Numbered from the stretch's first letter, positions 1 through 7,215 are shown. The stretch: DNA of 59,255 nt from an uncultured Mollicutes bacterium (GCA_900542595.1 UQOB01000001.1:1-59255), one strand, 5' to 3'. Program-made: numbers and translations. The notes: generated by a model not told the origin, from the sequence alone.

Positions 1-1
1 G

Positions 2-316
2 ATAACGACCCCCGCTTATCCCACCGATAGCCGTAAACAACTGTTCGATGAAGTTCTCTATCTTTATGAAGTTTTGAAATCCGATGATACTTTTAGGCAA
101 CTCTCGCTTTCCTATGCTGATTTAAAAGAAAGCCCCACTATCCAGCAAAGCCTTTTCTCAACCTATGAGGATGACATTAAACAAGAACGCATCGATAAAG
201 CTATCGATAATATTCAAAGAGTTTTCGGGAAGAACGCGGTGATGCGTTGCTCATCCCTTAAAGAGTATTCCACCTATCGACAACGAAACAATCAAATTGG
301 AGGCCATAGAGAATGA
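2..316 (+). CDS. Y-family DNA polymerase (UmuC/DinB type), C-terminal fragment
   Basis: The reading frame is open from the left edge, so this is the 3' end of a longer gene. The visible residues begin ITTPAYPTDSRKQLFDEVLY and end near VFGKNAVMRCSSLKEYSTY followed by RNNQIGGH. That tail (a helix, then a GKN-..-R-SSL.E..T..R..QIGGH pattern) is typical of the end of Firmicute Y-family lesion-bypass polymerases of the UvrX/UmuC class; the catalytic palm lies outside the window. The protein would copy damaged DNA. Its stop overlaps the next start by 4 bp (ATGA), and that neighbour is YolD-like, a usual companion of such polymerases. Family assignment is from the C-terminal motif only, so the subclass is uncertain. 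Confidence 0.75.
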   Translation: MTTPAYPTDSRKQLFDEVLYLYEVLKSDDTFRQLSLSYADLKESPTIQQSLFSTYEDDIKQERIDKAIDNIQRVFGKNAVMRCSSLKEYSTYRQRNNQIGGHRE

Positions 317-621
317 ACGACGACCGCGGCATGATGAAGTGGCTTTCCTATAAGTCTTTAGTCGAGCAAGAAGCTTTTATTAAAAGCACTTTAGAAGAGC
401 AAAATAAAATTGATAAGCCTCTCTTATCGCAGGATGAAAAGATGGTCATCAATGACTTTTTAGTCAATTATCATGGGGAGAGAATCGTTTTAACCTACTT
501 TAAGGATGGGGTGATTCTCTCATACAATGGAACCATTAAAATCGATACAATTTATCGGAAAATCTATGCAGAAGACTTTGCTTTTCCTTTAAATAACCTA
601 TTATCGATAAAATTTGAATAA
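313..621 (+). CDS. YolD-like protein
   Basis: A 102-residue protein starting MNDDRGMMKWLSYKSLVEQE. The DRGM-KW-P/S-F/Y start followed by a helical, charged segment is the signature of the YolD-like family, small proteins of unknown biochemical role usually encoded directly with a Y-family polymerase. The remainder (about residues 45-102) looks like a small beta-rich fold with YHGERIVLTYFKDG. The ATG overlaps the polymerase stop by 4 bp, so translation is probably coupled. No terminator on the plus strand is obvious after it; the hairpin just downstream has its T-run on the minus strand. A role in lesion bypass or its control is inferred from context. Confidence 0.7.
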   Translation: MNDDRGMMKWLSYKSLVEQEAFIKSTLEEQNKIDKPLLSQDEKMVINDFLVNYHGERIVLTYFKDGVILSYNGTIKIDTIYRKIYAEDFAFPLNNLLSIKFE

Positions 622-654
622 CTCTGCAAAAACTTAATATTTTCTTTGATAATA

Positions 655-681
655 CGAAAAAAGCCACTAAAAAGGTGGCTG
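655..681 (-). terminator. Intrinsic terminator of the M29 aminopeptidase gene
   Basis: Perfect 6-bp stem AGCCAC/GTGGCT (662-667 with 675-680) with a short A/T loop. Read on the minus strand it is followed by a run of T residues (the A-run at 656-662 on the plus strand). It lies 24 bp after the aminopeptidase stop. Confidence 0.8.
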
Positions 682-704
682 TTTAGTTCGTAATGTTCAG
701 GGGT

Positions 705-1931
705 TTAGAACGCCCAGGTGCCGTTACGGAAAATCGGAACTTCTTTCCCGTCTTTATCAACACCGGTGATATTTAAATCCCGGGTTCCAATCATAAAGTC
801 AACGTGGCTTAAGCTTTCATTGATCCCAAAGGAATGGATTTGGTCTTCCGTATATTTTTCAAATTCCGGATAGAGGTTAGTAAAGCCTTTACCGATCGCT
901 AAGTGGCAGCAAGCATTTTCATCATAAAGGGTATTGAAGAAGAGGATGCCAGTTTGATTGATGGGGCTTTCAAAGGGCACTAAAGCGCATTCGCCTAAAT
1001 AGCTGGCCCCTTCATCTAAGGTTAAGATGCTCTTTAAGAGTTCTTCACCTTTTTCCGCGTGGGCTTCCACGACTTTCCCTTCATGGAATCTAAACCAGAA
1101 GTTTTCGATTACTTGCCCATTATAAACCAAGGGCTTCGAGGCATGGACCACCCCTTCGGCTTGGCCCCTCATCGGGCTGGTGAAACATTCTTCGCTCGGG
1201 ATATTGGGTTGGAAGAAAACTCCTCTTAAAGTCTTTTCACCTCCCCCTAAGAAGATGACCCCGGGGATTAAACCGACAGTTAAATCAGTGCCGTTACTGG
1301 CTTGGTAATGGAGACTTCTAAGATTGAGACTATTGAGGTAGTTACATTTCTCTTTGAGGGTTTTTTCATGTCTTTCCCAGTTTTCAATTCCGTTCCCGTC
1401 GTCCGCTCTCGAGGTTTTAAGGATGGCTTCCCAGAGGGCTTCCACCGCTTTTTTCTTGCTTAAGTTCGGAAAGACTTTCTTCGCCCATTTAACGGAGGGG
1501 ACACCAGCGATGACCCATTGATATTTATTTGCCCGGGCTTTGATTAAGCTTTCACACGCCTTATAAGCAACGGTCTTAGCTAAGCTGATCTTTTCCGCGC
1601 TGCAGCCTTTAACGCCATCGGGATCATCGGCATCGAGCCAGATGGTTACTGCGGTTTTATCGGTTTGGTATTGTTGAAGAGCGATAGTCATCGGTGTGAC
1701 CTCTTGTAAGACCTTTTTGCTCATACATTTAAAGGTCAACCGCCGAGCTTTCATACTTTCCCAGTTATAGGCCACTGCGGCCGCTCCGGCTTTATAACAT
1801 TCTTCGGCCACCATGACCGCGAAATCTTCAACTTCCGGTTCTGTCTTGATGACAACGTAGTCGCCTTTTTGCACATTAGCGCCCGTTCTGACGATTAATT
1901 TTGCATAATTTTTTAGTAAACTTTTCTTCAT
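705..1931 (-). CDS. M29 family aminopeptidase (AmpS/PepS type)
   Basis: A 408-residue cytosolic metallo-aminopeptidase that removes N-terminal residues from peptides. It has the full-length M29 layout: an N-terminal alpha/beta half starting MKKSLLKNYAKLIVRTGANV, and a C-terminal metal-binding half with EECFTSP (about residue 265), LGECALVP and NACCHLAIGKG, the region of the family's Glu/His ligands, ending with a D-F-MIGT element and DLNITGVDKDG. The start at 1931 was chosen over an upstream in-frame codon because GGAGGC (1937-1942) sits at ideal distance and residue 1 then matches the family. It is monocistronic, with its own terminator, and divergent from the sigma-factor operon. It plausibly finishes peptides imported by the Opp system encoded further along. 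Confidence 0.88.
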   Translation of the reverse strand: MKKSLLKNYAKLIVRTGANVQKGDYVVIKTEPEVEDFAVMVAEECYKAGAAAVAYNWESMKARRLTFKCMSKKVLQEVTPMTIALQQYQTDKTAVTIWLDADDPDGVKGCSAEKISLAKTVAYKACESLIKARANKYQWVIAGVPSVKWAKKVFPNLSKKKAVEALWEAILKTSRADDGNGIENWERHEKTLKEKCNYLNSLNLRSLHYQASNGTDLTVGLIPGVIFLGGGEKTLRGVFFQPNIPSEECFTSPMRGQAEGVVHASKPLVYNGQVIENFWFRFHEGKVVEAHAEKGEELLKSILTLDEGASYLGECALVPFESPINQTGILFFNTLYDENACCHLAIGKGFTNLYPEFEKYTEDQIHSFGINESLSHVDFMIGTRDLNITGVDKDGKEVPIFRNGTWAF

Positions 1932-1997
1932 AAAATGCCTCCGCGCATAATTGTAGCAAAAAGAAAATAAATCGATTACGCTTAAAAAGCGAAAAAA

Positions 1998-2029
1998 TAC
2001 CAATAAAATAAAGAGGCTATACGTTAATA
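1998..2029 (+). promoter_or_regulatory. Putative ECF-sigma promoter, copy 1 (sigma operon)
   Basis: TACCAATAAAA (1998-2008), then 13 bp, then CGTTAATA (2022-2029). The same two blocks with exactly the same 13-bp spacing occur at 3649-3680 before the lipoprotein gene. The CGT core at the -10 position and the A-rich -35 block resemble ECF promoters in general layout; the spacing from the AAT of block 1 to CGT is 17 bp. The inference is that the sigma factor drives its own operon. The -10 block ends 10 bp before the sigma-factor ATG. Confidence 0.65.
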
Positions 2030-2039
2030 AGGTGAGGTT

Positions 2040-2555
2040 ATGTTTGGAAAGAATAAAGAATTACTGAAAAGAATTCGACAAGATGACCTCAGCGCTTTCG
2101 ATGAAATCTATAAGATGAGTCAAAAAGCCGTCTACTTTGCGATTTACGTTATCCATCCAAATAACGAAATCTGCGAAGACTTGAGCCAAGAGACGTACCT
2201 CGATTTCTTAAGGAAGAAACCACACCTTAAGAAAGATGAAGATATCGTCCCCTTCCTCGTCAATATGGCGAAAAATAAAGCGCTTGATCTTTATCGAAGA
2301 AAGAAGAAAGAAGGCGTTTTCCCCGAAGACAGTGAAAACTTTATCGGGACCCATGACGCTTTGGAAAGCGATTTGATCGATAAGATCAAAGAAAGATTGA
2401 CCGATAAGGAATATCGGGTCTTCATCTTAAAAGCCTTGGGTGAATATTCATTCCAAGAAATCAGTGAGATGGCCCAAATCCCTCTCGGTACCTGCACCTG
2501 GCTCTATCAAGAAGCCAGAAAGAAACTACAGGAGGTGGGAAAAGCTTATGGATAA
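2040..2555 (+). CDS. ECF-type sigma-70 family RNA polymerase sigma factor
   Basis: A 171-residue alternative sigma factor. Region 2 spans about residues 20-92 (SAFDEIYKMSQKAVYFAIY, then EDLSQETYLDFLR, then FLVNMAKNKALDLYRRKKKE, the core-binding and -10-recognition helices). Region 4 spans about 112-165 (LTDKEYRVFILKALGEYSF, then QEISEMAQIPLGTCTWLY, the helix-turn-helix that reads the -35 box). There is no region 1 or 3, as expected for group IV. GGTGAGG precedes the ATG. The next gene overlaps by 8 bp and encodes a one-TM protein in the usual anti-sigma position. The shared upstream motif suggests autoregulation plus control of the lipoprotein at 3702. The inducing signal is unknown. Confidence 0.9.
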   Translation: MFGKNKELLKRIRQDDLSAFDEIYKMSQKAVYFAIYVIHPNNEICEDLSQETYLDFLRKKPHLKKDEDIVPFLVNMAKNKALDLYRRKKKEGVFPEDSENFIGTHDALESDLIDKIKERLTDKEYRVFILKALGEYSFQEISEMAQIPLGTCTWLYQEARKKLQEVGKAYG

Positions 2556-3633
2556 GTTTGAAGACAAAAAGAAAATTATCGACAGCATCTCTTCGCCGAC
2601 CCCCCGTGATCTTTCGGGGAAGATTAAAAATATCTATTTAGCTGAACAAAAAGAAAAGAAGGCGAAGAAACGGATTCAAACCAAGGTTTGGGGTCCGGTG
2701 TTCGGCACCGCTTTCGGCGCGCTTTTAGTCGTCGCGGTAGCGGTTCCTTTAGCTTTACAAGGGGATGGCGCCATCGATACTAACTCAACAACTGGTGGAA
2801 CTAGCCACACCAGCCAAACCAACTTACCGCCGCTCCCGGTTTTTAACCAGGCCGACAGCGAGCAAATCGCCTACTGCGTCGCCAGCGCTAATAATATCCT
2901 CGGGCAAAACGGAATGAGCCCGGTCCAAAACCTCATTAAAAGACGGGCCCTTCCGGAAAACGATAAAAACATCATCCAAGGGAAATTAACTAATATTCAC
3001 CCTTACGTCGTCACCGGGGAAGCGATGCTCAATAATAACTTCGCTTTAACCTCCACTCTCACCCAAAGTGGGAGGGATGATTACCCCTACTTAATGACCA
3101 TCGTCGATGGGGAAGAAATGGTTAACTTCTATTTCAAAGAAACCTTAAAAGAACAAGAGGATGATGAGCAAGAATTCCACATCCAAGGGGAAATCACGGT
3201 CCATGAAGAAACCTATATGGTGATCGGGGAAAAGGAACTGGAAGTTGGAGAATATGAAATCGAATTCCGCATCTATTTCGATGAAAATAACCTCAATCAA
3301 TATCTTTTAATTGAAGAAGAAACCGAAAAGGAAGAGGGAGAAGTTGAAATCTCTTATTCCTATTCTTATGTTGGTTTCGGGGAAACCAAAATCATCGAAG
3401 TTAATTACGAAGCAGAAAATAACGAAAAGGCCGTTGAGCTTTTATATGAACAAGGAAATATTAAAGATGAATACCGGCTCTACTACAGCCGGAACAACGT
3501 TTTAACCTTAGAAATGAAGAGCGATGATTATGAACTCAGCTTTAAGGTTGAAAATGTCATCGAGGAAGGGGTTCCCGCTTTATCCTACATATTAAATAGC
3601 GACCCGCCTTTCTCCTTGATTCTTAAAAAATAA
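2548..3633 (+). CDS. Putative membrane anti-sigma factor with outer sensor domain
   Basis: A 361-residue type II-like membrane protein. Residues 1-45 are a charged cytoplasmic segment (MDKFEDKKKIIDSISSPTPR at the start), about 48-70 is one hydrophobic helix (WGPVFGTAFGALLVVAVAVP), then a Ser/Thr/Gly linker and an outside domain of about 270 residues. The last 150 residues are very rich in Glu and beta-strand-like (GEKELEVGEYEIEFRIYFDE) and align by eye with the end of the lipoprotein at 3702. The start was placed at 2548, after GGAGGTGG, rather than the longer frame opening. No zinc anti-sigma motif (HxxxCxxC) is visible and no known family was recognised. The anti-sigma role is inferred from overlap with the sigma gene, topology and the shared promoter. 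Confidence 0.6.
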   Translation: MDKFEDKKKIIDSISSPTPRDLSGKIKNIYLAEQKEKKAKKRIQTKVWGPVFGTAFGALLVVAVAVPLALQGDGAIDTNSTTGGTSHTSQTNLPPLPVFNQADSEQIAYCVASANNILGQNGMSPVQNLIKRRALPENDKNIIQGKLTNIHPYVVTGEAMLNNNFALTSTLTQSGRDDYPYLMTIVDGEEMVNFYFKETLKEQEDDEQEFHIQGEITVHEETYMVIGEKELEVGEYEIEFRIYFDENNLNQYLLIEEETEKEEGEVEISYSYSYVGFGETKIIEVNYEAENNEKAVELLYEQGNIKDEYRLYYSRNNVLTLEMKSDDYELSFKVENVIEEGVPALSYILNSDPPFSLILKK

Positions 3634-3648
3634 AAAATTTCAAAAATT

Positions 3649-3680
3649 TACCAATAAAAACCAAAGCTCACTCGTTAGTA
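3649..3680 (+). promoter_or_regulatory. Putative ECF-sigma promoter, copy 2 (lipoprotein gene)
   Basis: TACCAATAAAA (3649-3659), a 13-bp spacer of unrelated sequence, and CGTTAGTA (3673-3680). This matches copy 1 at 1998-2029 at 18 of 19 block positions with identical spacing, while the spacer differs. It lies 21 bp before the ATG of the lipoprotein. Confidence 0.65.
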
Positions 3681-3701
3681 TGGTGAAAGGTGGTAAATCA
3701 C

Positions 3702-4619
3702 ATGAATAAAAAATTACTTCTCACTCCCATTATCATGGGGGCCGCTCTCGTGAGTTGCACCACAACCGAGGGCTCAACTATTCTTCCCAACACTTCGACT
3801 ACTGATACGACAACTAGTCAAACCGGGTCGGAAGTGGCTGGGCTCAACATCTACGCTTATGAAGCGGCGACCTCTGTCGGCTTAGTCAATCTCTTAAAAG
3901 CCCCGCAGGTCATGGCCCTTCAAAGCGATGCTCCGAGCGGGCAAACGACAGCGGATCTCATCGCTCAATATCTCCCGACCGCGGAAGCTGTCCTCTTAGG
4001 GGAACAAAACCTCTTCACTGAAACGACAGTCGAAAGCGATCTTCCCGAATATCAGACCAAAGTAATCGTGAATTACAAGGATATTACGTTAACCGACGTC
4101 TCCTTTACGATGTATTACAACGAAACCATCAAGCACGATGACGATGATGATTGGGACGATGACGATGACTGGGATGACGATTGGGATGAACAAGATGAAA
4201 TCGAACAAGAAAGCTATATCGATGGCATCATCCAAATCGGTCAAGACACCTTCACCTTAAGAGGGGAAAAGGAAATGGAAGAAGATGAACTGGAAACTTC
4301 CTTCCGTTACTTCACCGATGAAAATACCTACGTCTTAGTTGAACAAGAAATCGAAAATGACGAACAAGAATTCAACTACACGGTGGTGAAAAACGGGCGG
4401 AAAGTCTATGACTACTCCTTAGAAGCGGAAGACCAAGAAATCGAAATGGAAATCCGCGGCACCGATGTCGGGATGCAAAAATATAAGATGCAACTCTTCC
4501 GAAAAGACGGAGTTACCTATATTAAAGTCAGAAGCCTCAATAACGGCAACCGGGAAAGCTATCTCTTCAAAAAGGTCATCGACCAAACCACTGGCTTAGC
4601 TACCTACGTCCTCGCGTAA
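3702..4619 (+). CDS. Lipoprotein with Asp/Trp-rich segment, paralog of the anti-sigma outer domain
   Basis: A 305-residue lipoprotein. The signal peptide MNKKLLLTPIIMGAALVSC has a lipobox ending in Cys19. A Ser/Thr linker follows, then a domain whose second half (GEKEMEEDELETSFRYFTDE and onward) matches the anti-sigma protein encoded just upstream (GEKELEVGEYEIEFRIYFDE). Between them, at 4135-4190 (about residues 145-163), lies an unusual Asp/Trp run with DDDDDW, DDDDDW and DDDW units, absent from the paralog. The ATG at 3702 follows GAAAGGTGG; a GTG four codons upstream is in frame but overlaps that ribosome site. It has its own copy of the ECF promoter and a strong terminator. A ligand- or metal-binding partner of the anti-sigma sensor is a guess. 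Confidence 0.65.
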   Translation: MNKKLLLTPIIMGAALVSCTTTEGSTILPNTSTTDTTTSQTGSEVAGLNIYAYEAATSVGLVNLLKAPQVMALQSDAPSGQTTADLIAQYLPTAEAVLLGEQNLFTETTVESDLPEYQTKVIVNYKDITLTDVSFTMYYNETIKHDDDDDWDDDDDWDDDWDEQDEIEQESYIDGIIQIGQDTFTLRGEKEMEEDELETSFRYFTDENTYVLVEQEIENDEQEFNYTVVKNGRKVYDYSLEAEDQEIEMEIRGTDVGMQKYKMQLFRKDGVTYIKVRSLNNGNRESYLFKKVIDQTTGLATYVLA

Positions 4620-4627
4620 CAATATTC

Positions 4628-4662
4628 AAAGACCTAGAAAGCCCTTCTAGGTCTTTTTCTTT
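4628..4662 (+). terminator. Intrinsic terminator after the ECF-regulated lipoprotein
   Basis: Stem AAAGACCTAGAA / TTCTAGGTCTTT around a 5-base loop (stem core 4631-4639 with 4645-4653), followed by TTTTTCTTT. It ends the sigma/anti-sigma/lipoprotein region. Confidence 0.9.
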
Positions 4663-4699
4663 GCCCTCTTTTTTGCGACAATTAAGGCAGGTGGACATT

Positions 4700-5461
4700 A
4701 TGAAAAATAAAGAACGAAAGAAAGCATTAAATAAGACCGCTCTCGTGTGGGATTTTATCGAAGCGGCCCTCCTTATGGTGGTCGGACTTCTCTTAATCAT
4801 TTTCTCGAGTGATGAAAGTTTAAGAAAATCTGTTTATCTCGTGGTCGGGATGTTCCTCTCTTTAAGCGGGATAACGAGAATCGTCTTAAATATCTTACCG
4901 TACGCGATGCTCAATGCCGCGCAAGAAAACGCCAAAGTCGACATCATGAAAAACTTTAAGCTCAGCATGCTTGTCCTCGGGGCTAGCGAACTCGCGCTCG
5001 GGATCACTTTCATCGTTTTCTACATTCAAAAAGACCAAGCTTTCTTCGATAGCATCGCTTTCTTTATCTCTAACTTAGTCTCCATCATCTTAATGGTGGT
5101 TGGCTTATCTTTCATGGTGACTTCTATCGTTTTCTTCAGCAAGAAACTCAACAATACCTTAACCAATACCTTACTTTTACTCTTAAGCATCGGTCTGATT
5201 GTCTTAGGGGTTTTAGTCTTAATCTTCATCAACGATGCCGCGATTCTTGAACAAATCACCTTGATTGTCATCGGGATTATCTTCATCGTGACCGCTATCG
5301 CGAGCATCTGCCATATCGTGCTCATCTTAAAAACTAATAAACGGCTAAAAGAGAAAATCGAAAAGATGAAAACAGCCGAAGAAATCGAAGATAAAACCTT
5401 GCTATTAGAAGAAAAAGATAAAACTACTCTTCCTGATGAGTCAACTTCAGAACACCAGTAA
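4700..5461 (+). CDS. Six-TM membrane protein (DUF308-like)
   Basis: A 253-residue integral membrane protein with six hydrophobic helices grouped in three pairs (about residues 14-36, 45-68, 85-107, 115-140, 150-172, 178-203) and a charged cytoplasmic tail (KTNKRLKEKIEKMKTAEEIE). The pattern of short TM hairpins with Gly-rich turns (VVGLLLIIFSSDES, LLLSIGLIVLGVLVLI) resembles the DUF308/HdeD group, but this is by eye. The start at 4700 follows AGGCAGGTGG. Its 3' end overlaps the convergent gene by 38 bp, and its terminator lies inside that gene. Function unknown. Confidence 0.6.
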   Translation: MKNKERKKALNKTALVWDFIEAALLMVVGLLLIIFSSDESLRKSVYLVVGMFLSLSGITRIVLNILPYAMLNAAQENAKVDIMKNFKLSMLVLGASELALGITFIVFYIQKDQAFFDSIAFFISNLVSIILMVVGLSFMVTSIVFFSKKLNNTLTNTLLLLLSIGLIVLGVLVLIFINDAAILEQITLIVIGIIFIVTAIASICHIVLILKTNKRLKEKIEKMKTAEEIEDKTLLLEEKDKTTLPDESTSEHQ

Positions 5462-6038
5462 GTTCTAAGAAATGCGGTAAAGAGCGGCACCAATCACAGA
5501 AAACGTGCCACTCTTTTAATTTATGAGCGTACCGTTGAATAAACATCGTTTTTAATTGTTGATAGTTTGTTGTCATCGTCGCTCCTAAACAGAAACCAGA
5601 AGGAAGGGACGCGACGAGGACCCGCCACTTGGCTTTTCGTTCGGGTTCTGGGGTGTCTTCACTTAAAGCGTTATATTCATCAATTAAGGTTTGAATCCGG
5701 TCAAGGATGATGGGGTCAGTATCCGCCACACATTGATCTTTGACTTTGAATTTCAAAAGGCAATGCATGGTGCTTTGGCTGCTGATGAAGTCAAACCAAT
5801 GGTATCTTTGAGCTTCTTTCCACCAGAAAAGTGGCGCGGTTACATCGAGTTGCACGAGGATACCTTTTAAGTAATTATCGTGCCCTTCACCATTTCTCGT
5901 TTGCCCTAAGCGGCTCGCTCTAAGGAAATCTTTTTCGGTCGTTTCCGAAGTATCGATTTTAGTCCGCATCGGGTTACCGCTGGCTTTGACGGCTCTTTCA
6001 AGCCCATAAACGTAAGTGTTTTCTATTTTGAAGTCCAT
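5424..6038 (-). CDS. Uncharacterised protein, possibly ThyX-like
   Basis: A 204-residue soluble protein of a type I recall from Firmicute genomes and their phages, of unknown function. Notable stretches are VQLDVTAPLFWWKEAQRYHW followed by FISSQSTMH (about residues 65-92) and ATMTTNYQQLKTMFIQR plus KLKEWHVFCDWCRSLP near the end. The block with apolar strand, Trp/Arg-rich helix and Ser-x-Ser-T-MH recalls the helix layout of flavin-dependent thymidylate synthase, but the canonical ThyX motif RHRxxSxNExSxRY is not present. Its ATG lies 16 bp inside folD with GGGAGGC upstream, so it is translationally coupled to a methylene-tetrahydrofolate enzyme, which fits a folate/thymidylate role. That role is inference. 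Confidence 0.45.
   Translation of the reverse strand: MDFKIENTYVYGLERAVKASGNPMRTKIDTSETTEKDFLRASRLGQTRNGEGHDNYLKGILVQLDVTAPLFWWKEAQRYHWFDFISSQSTMHCLLKFKVKDQCVADTDPIILDRIQTLIDEYNALSEDTPEPERKAKWRVLVASLPSGFCLGATMTTNYQQLKTMFIQRYAHKLKEWHVFCDWCRSLPHFLELTGVLKLTHQEE
5479..5518 (+). terminator. Intrinsic terminator of the 4700-5461 gene, inside the convergent coding sequence
   Basis: AAAGAGCGGCAC (5479-5490) pairs with GTGCCACTCTTT (5505-5516) with a single C/A mismatch, followed by TTAATTT. It functions on the plus strand but lies within codons of the minus-strand gene 5424-6038. Confidence 0.65.
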
Positions 6039-6823
6039 AAAGTTGCCTCCCATAAATTTTTAAGTAAAGCGAGGCGGGTTAAAAGCCCCACTCCTTTCGG
6101 CACTGGCGATTGGAAACTGACCGGGAGATTTCGTTCCATATCCCCGATGAGTTTATTGTTTTCGTCGCGGTTAATACCGACATCGATTAAGACCGCTGAT
6201 GGTTTTAAGGTATAGGTATGATCAATGATGTTGATGTGCCCAACCGCGGAGACAAGTAAATCCGCATGAGCAGCGTAGAACCTTTTATCTTCTTCTTTGG
6301 TTTTGCTGTGAAGAACAGTGACATTCATGTTCTTTTGGAGAAGGAGTTTCGCTAGAGGTTTACCGACGATATTGCTTCGCCCAATGACGACCGCGTTTTT
6401 TCCTTCAAAAGGGAAATTCATGTCAGTTAAATAATCGATGATGCCTTTTGGAGTGCAAGGAGTGAAATGGCTCCCTAAAGTGAAACCATCGACATCTTTT
6501 TTCGGGTTTATAGCATTCACTAATTTTTGTTCATTTAAATGCTTAGGAATCGGGAGTTGAAGCAAGATGCCATCATAATTCTTGTCATCATTGAGTCTGA
6601 GAATAGTGTTTAAAATTTCCGTTTCTTCCACTTCGACCGGAAATTTAAAAAGGTCCGCTTTAATCCCCACTTCCTCGCTATCTTTGATCTTCCCTTTGAT
6701 GTAAGAATTACTAGCGGGGTTATCCCCCACTTGTAAAATAGCGAGTCCCGGGATTTTCGGACTCTCGCTTATGAGTTTCTTTAAACGTTCTTTTTCACTT
6801 TTAACGTAATCGACGATTACCAT
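6023..6823 (-). CDS. folD: Methylenetetrahydrofolate dehydrogenase/cyclohydrolase FolD
   Basis: A 266-residue bifunctional enzyme that interconverts 5,10-methylene-, methenyl- and 10-formyl-tetrahydrofolate. Visible signatures are GLAILQVGDNPASNSYIKGK (substrate site with the Tyr and catalytic Lys of YxxxK), DGILLQLPIPKHL, NPKKDVDGFT, the NAD(P)-binding GRSNIVGKPLAKLLL, and PVPKGVGLLTRLALL (usually PVPGGVGPMT). It is slightly short because the N-terminal I-DGK start of the family is missing. No Shine-Dalgarno precedes the ATG; TAAAAT ends 8 nt upstream, so a leaderless transcript is possible. It lies 45 bp after secG and overlaps the ThyX-like gene by 16 bp. Confidence 0.93.
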   Translation of the reverse strand: MVIVDYVKSEKERLKKLISESPKIPGLAILQVGDNPASNSYIKGKIKDSEEVGIKADLFKFPVEVEETEILNTILRLNDDKNYDGILLQLPIPKHLNEQKLVNAINPKKDVDGFTLGSHFTPCTPKGIIDYLTDMNFPFEGKNAVVIGRSNIVGKPLAKLLLQKNMNVTVLHSKTKEEDKRFYAAHADLLVSAVGHINIIDHTYTLKPSAVLIDVGINRDENNKLIGDMERNLPVSFQSPVPKGVGLLTRLALLKNLWEATLWTSK

Positions 6824-6868
6824 ACAAAAATATTTTAAAGAGGTCTAAAGAAAAGGAAAACAACTAAG

Positions 6869-7180
6869 TTAAATTAAAGCAGTAAGTAAGTTAGCAGCTG
6901 CGACCGCTTGATCAGCGGAAGAAGCACTATCGGTAGAACCTCCGCTATTGACCGAGGTTAAAACCATGATCAAAAGGGCCATGAATAAGAAGAGAATGGC
7001 GAAGCCGAAAGTTAACCAGCTGATGATTTTTTCGCTGCCCCGTTCCTTCGTTTTAGCAAAAACGTTAAGACCACCACCGGTGATGGCGCCAGACGCCCCT
7101 TCGGATTTACCGCCTTGGAGAAGCGATAAGACAATCACGATTAAGGCAACAATTAAGAATAGAATATCGTACCACTGCAT
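6869..7180 (-). CDS. secG: Preprotein translocase subunit SecG
   Basis: A 103-residue membrane protein, the accessory subunit of the SecYEG channel. It shows the SecG layout: TM1 (YDILFLIVALIVIVLSLLQ), the conserved LLQGGKSEGASGAITGGG loop, then GSEKIISWLTFGFAILFLFM as TM2, and a short Ser/Ala-rich tail. It has its own promoter (7216-7244) and heads the secG-folD-ThyX-like group. secA lies about 5 kb upstream on the same strand. Confidence 0.92.
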   Translation of the reverse strand: MQWYDILFLIVALIVIVLSLLQGGKSEGASGAITGGGLNVFAKTKERGSEKIISWLTFGFAILFLFMALLIMVLTSVNSGGSTDSASSADQAVAAANLLTALI

Positions 7181-7215
7181 TTTAAAACCTGTTGCTCGCT
7201 TTTAAGCGCCCCTTA

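Noticed and set aside
2440..2547. Longer N-terminus for the putative anti-sigma protein
   Set aside because: It lies within the sigma-factor coding sequence, has no ribosome site, and a strong GGAGGTGG precedes the ATG at 2548.
4135..4190. Microsatellite or CRISPR-like repeat
   Set aside because: The repeat is in frame, varies at third codon positions and has no spacers, so it is a protein repeat.
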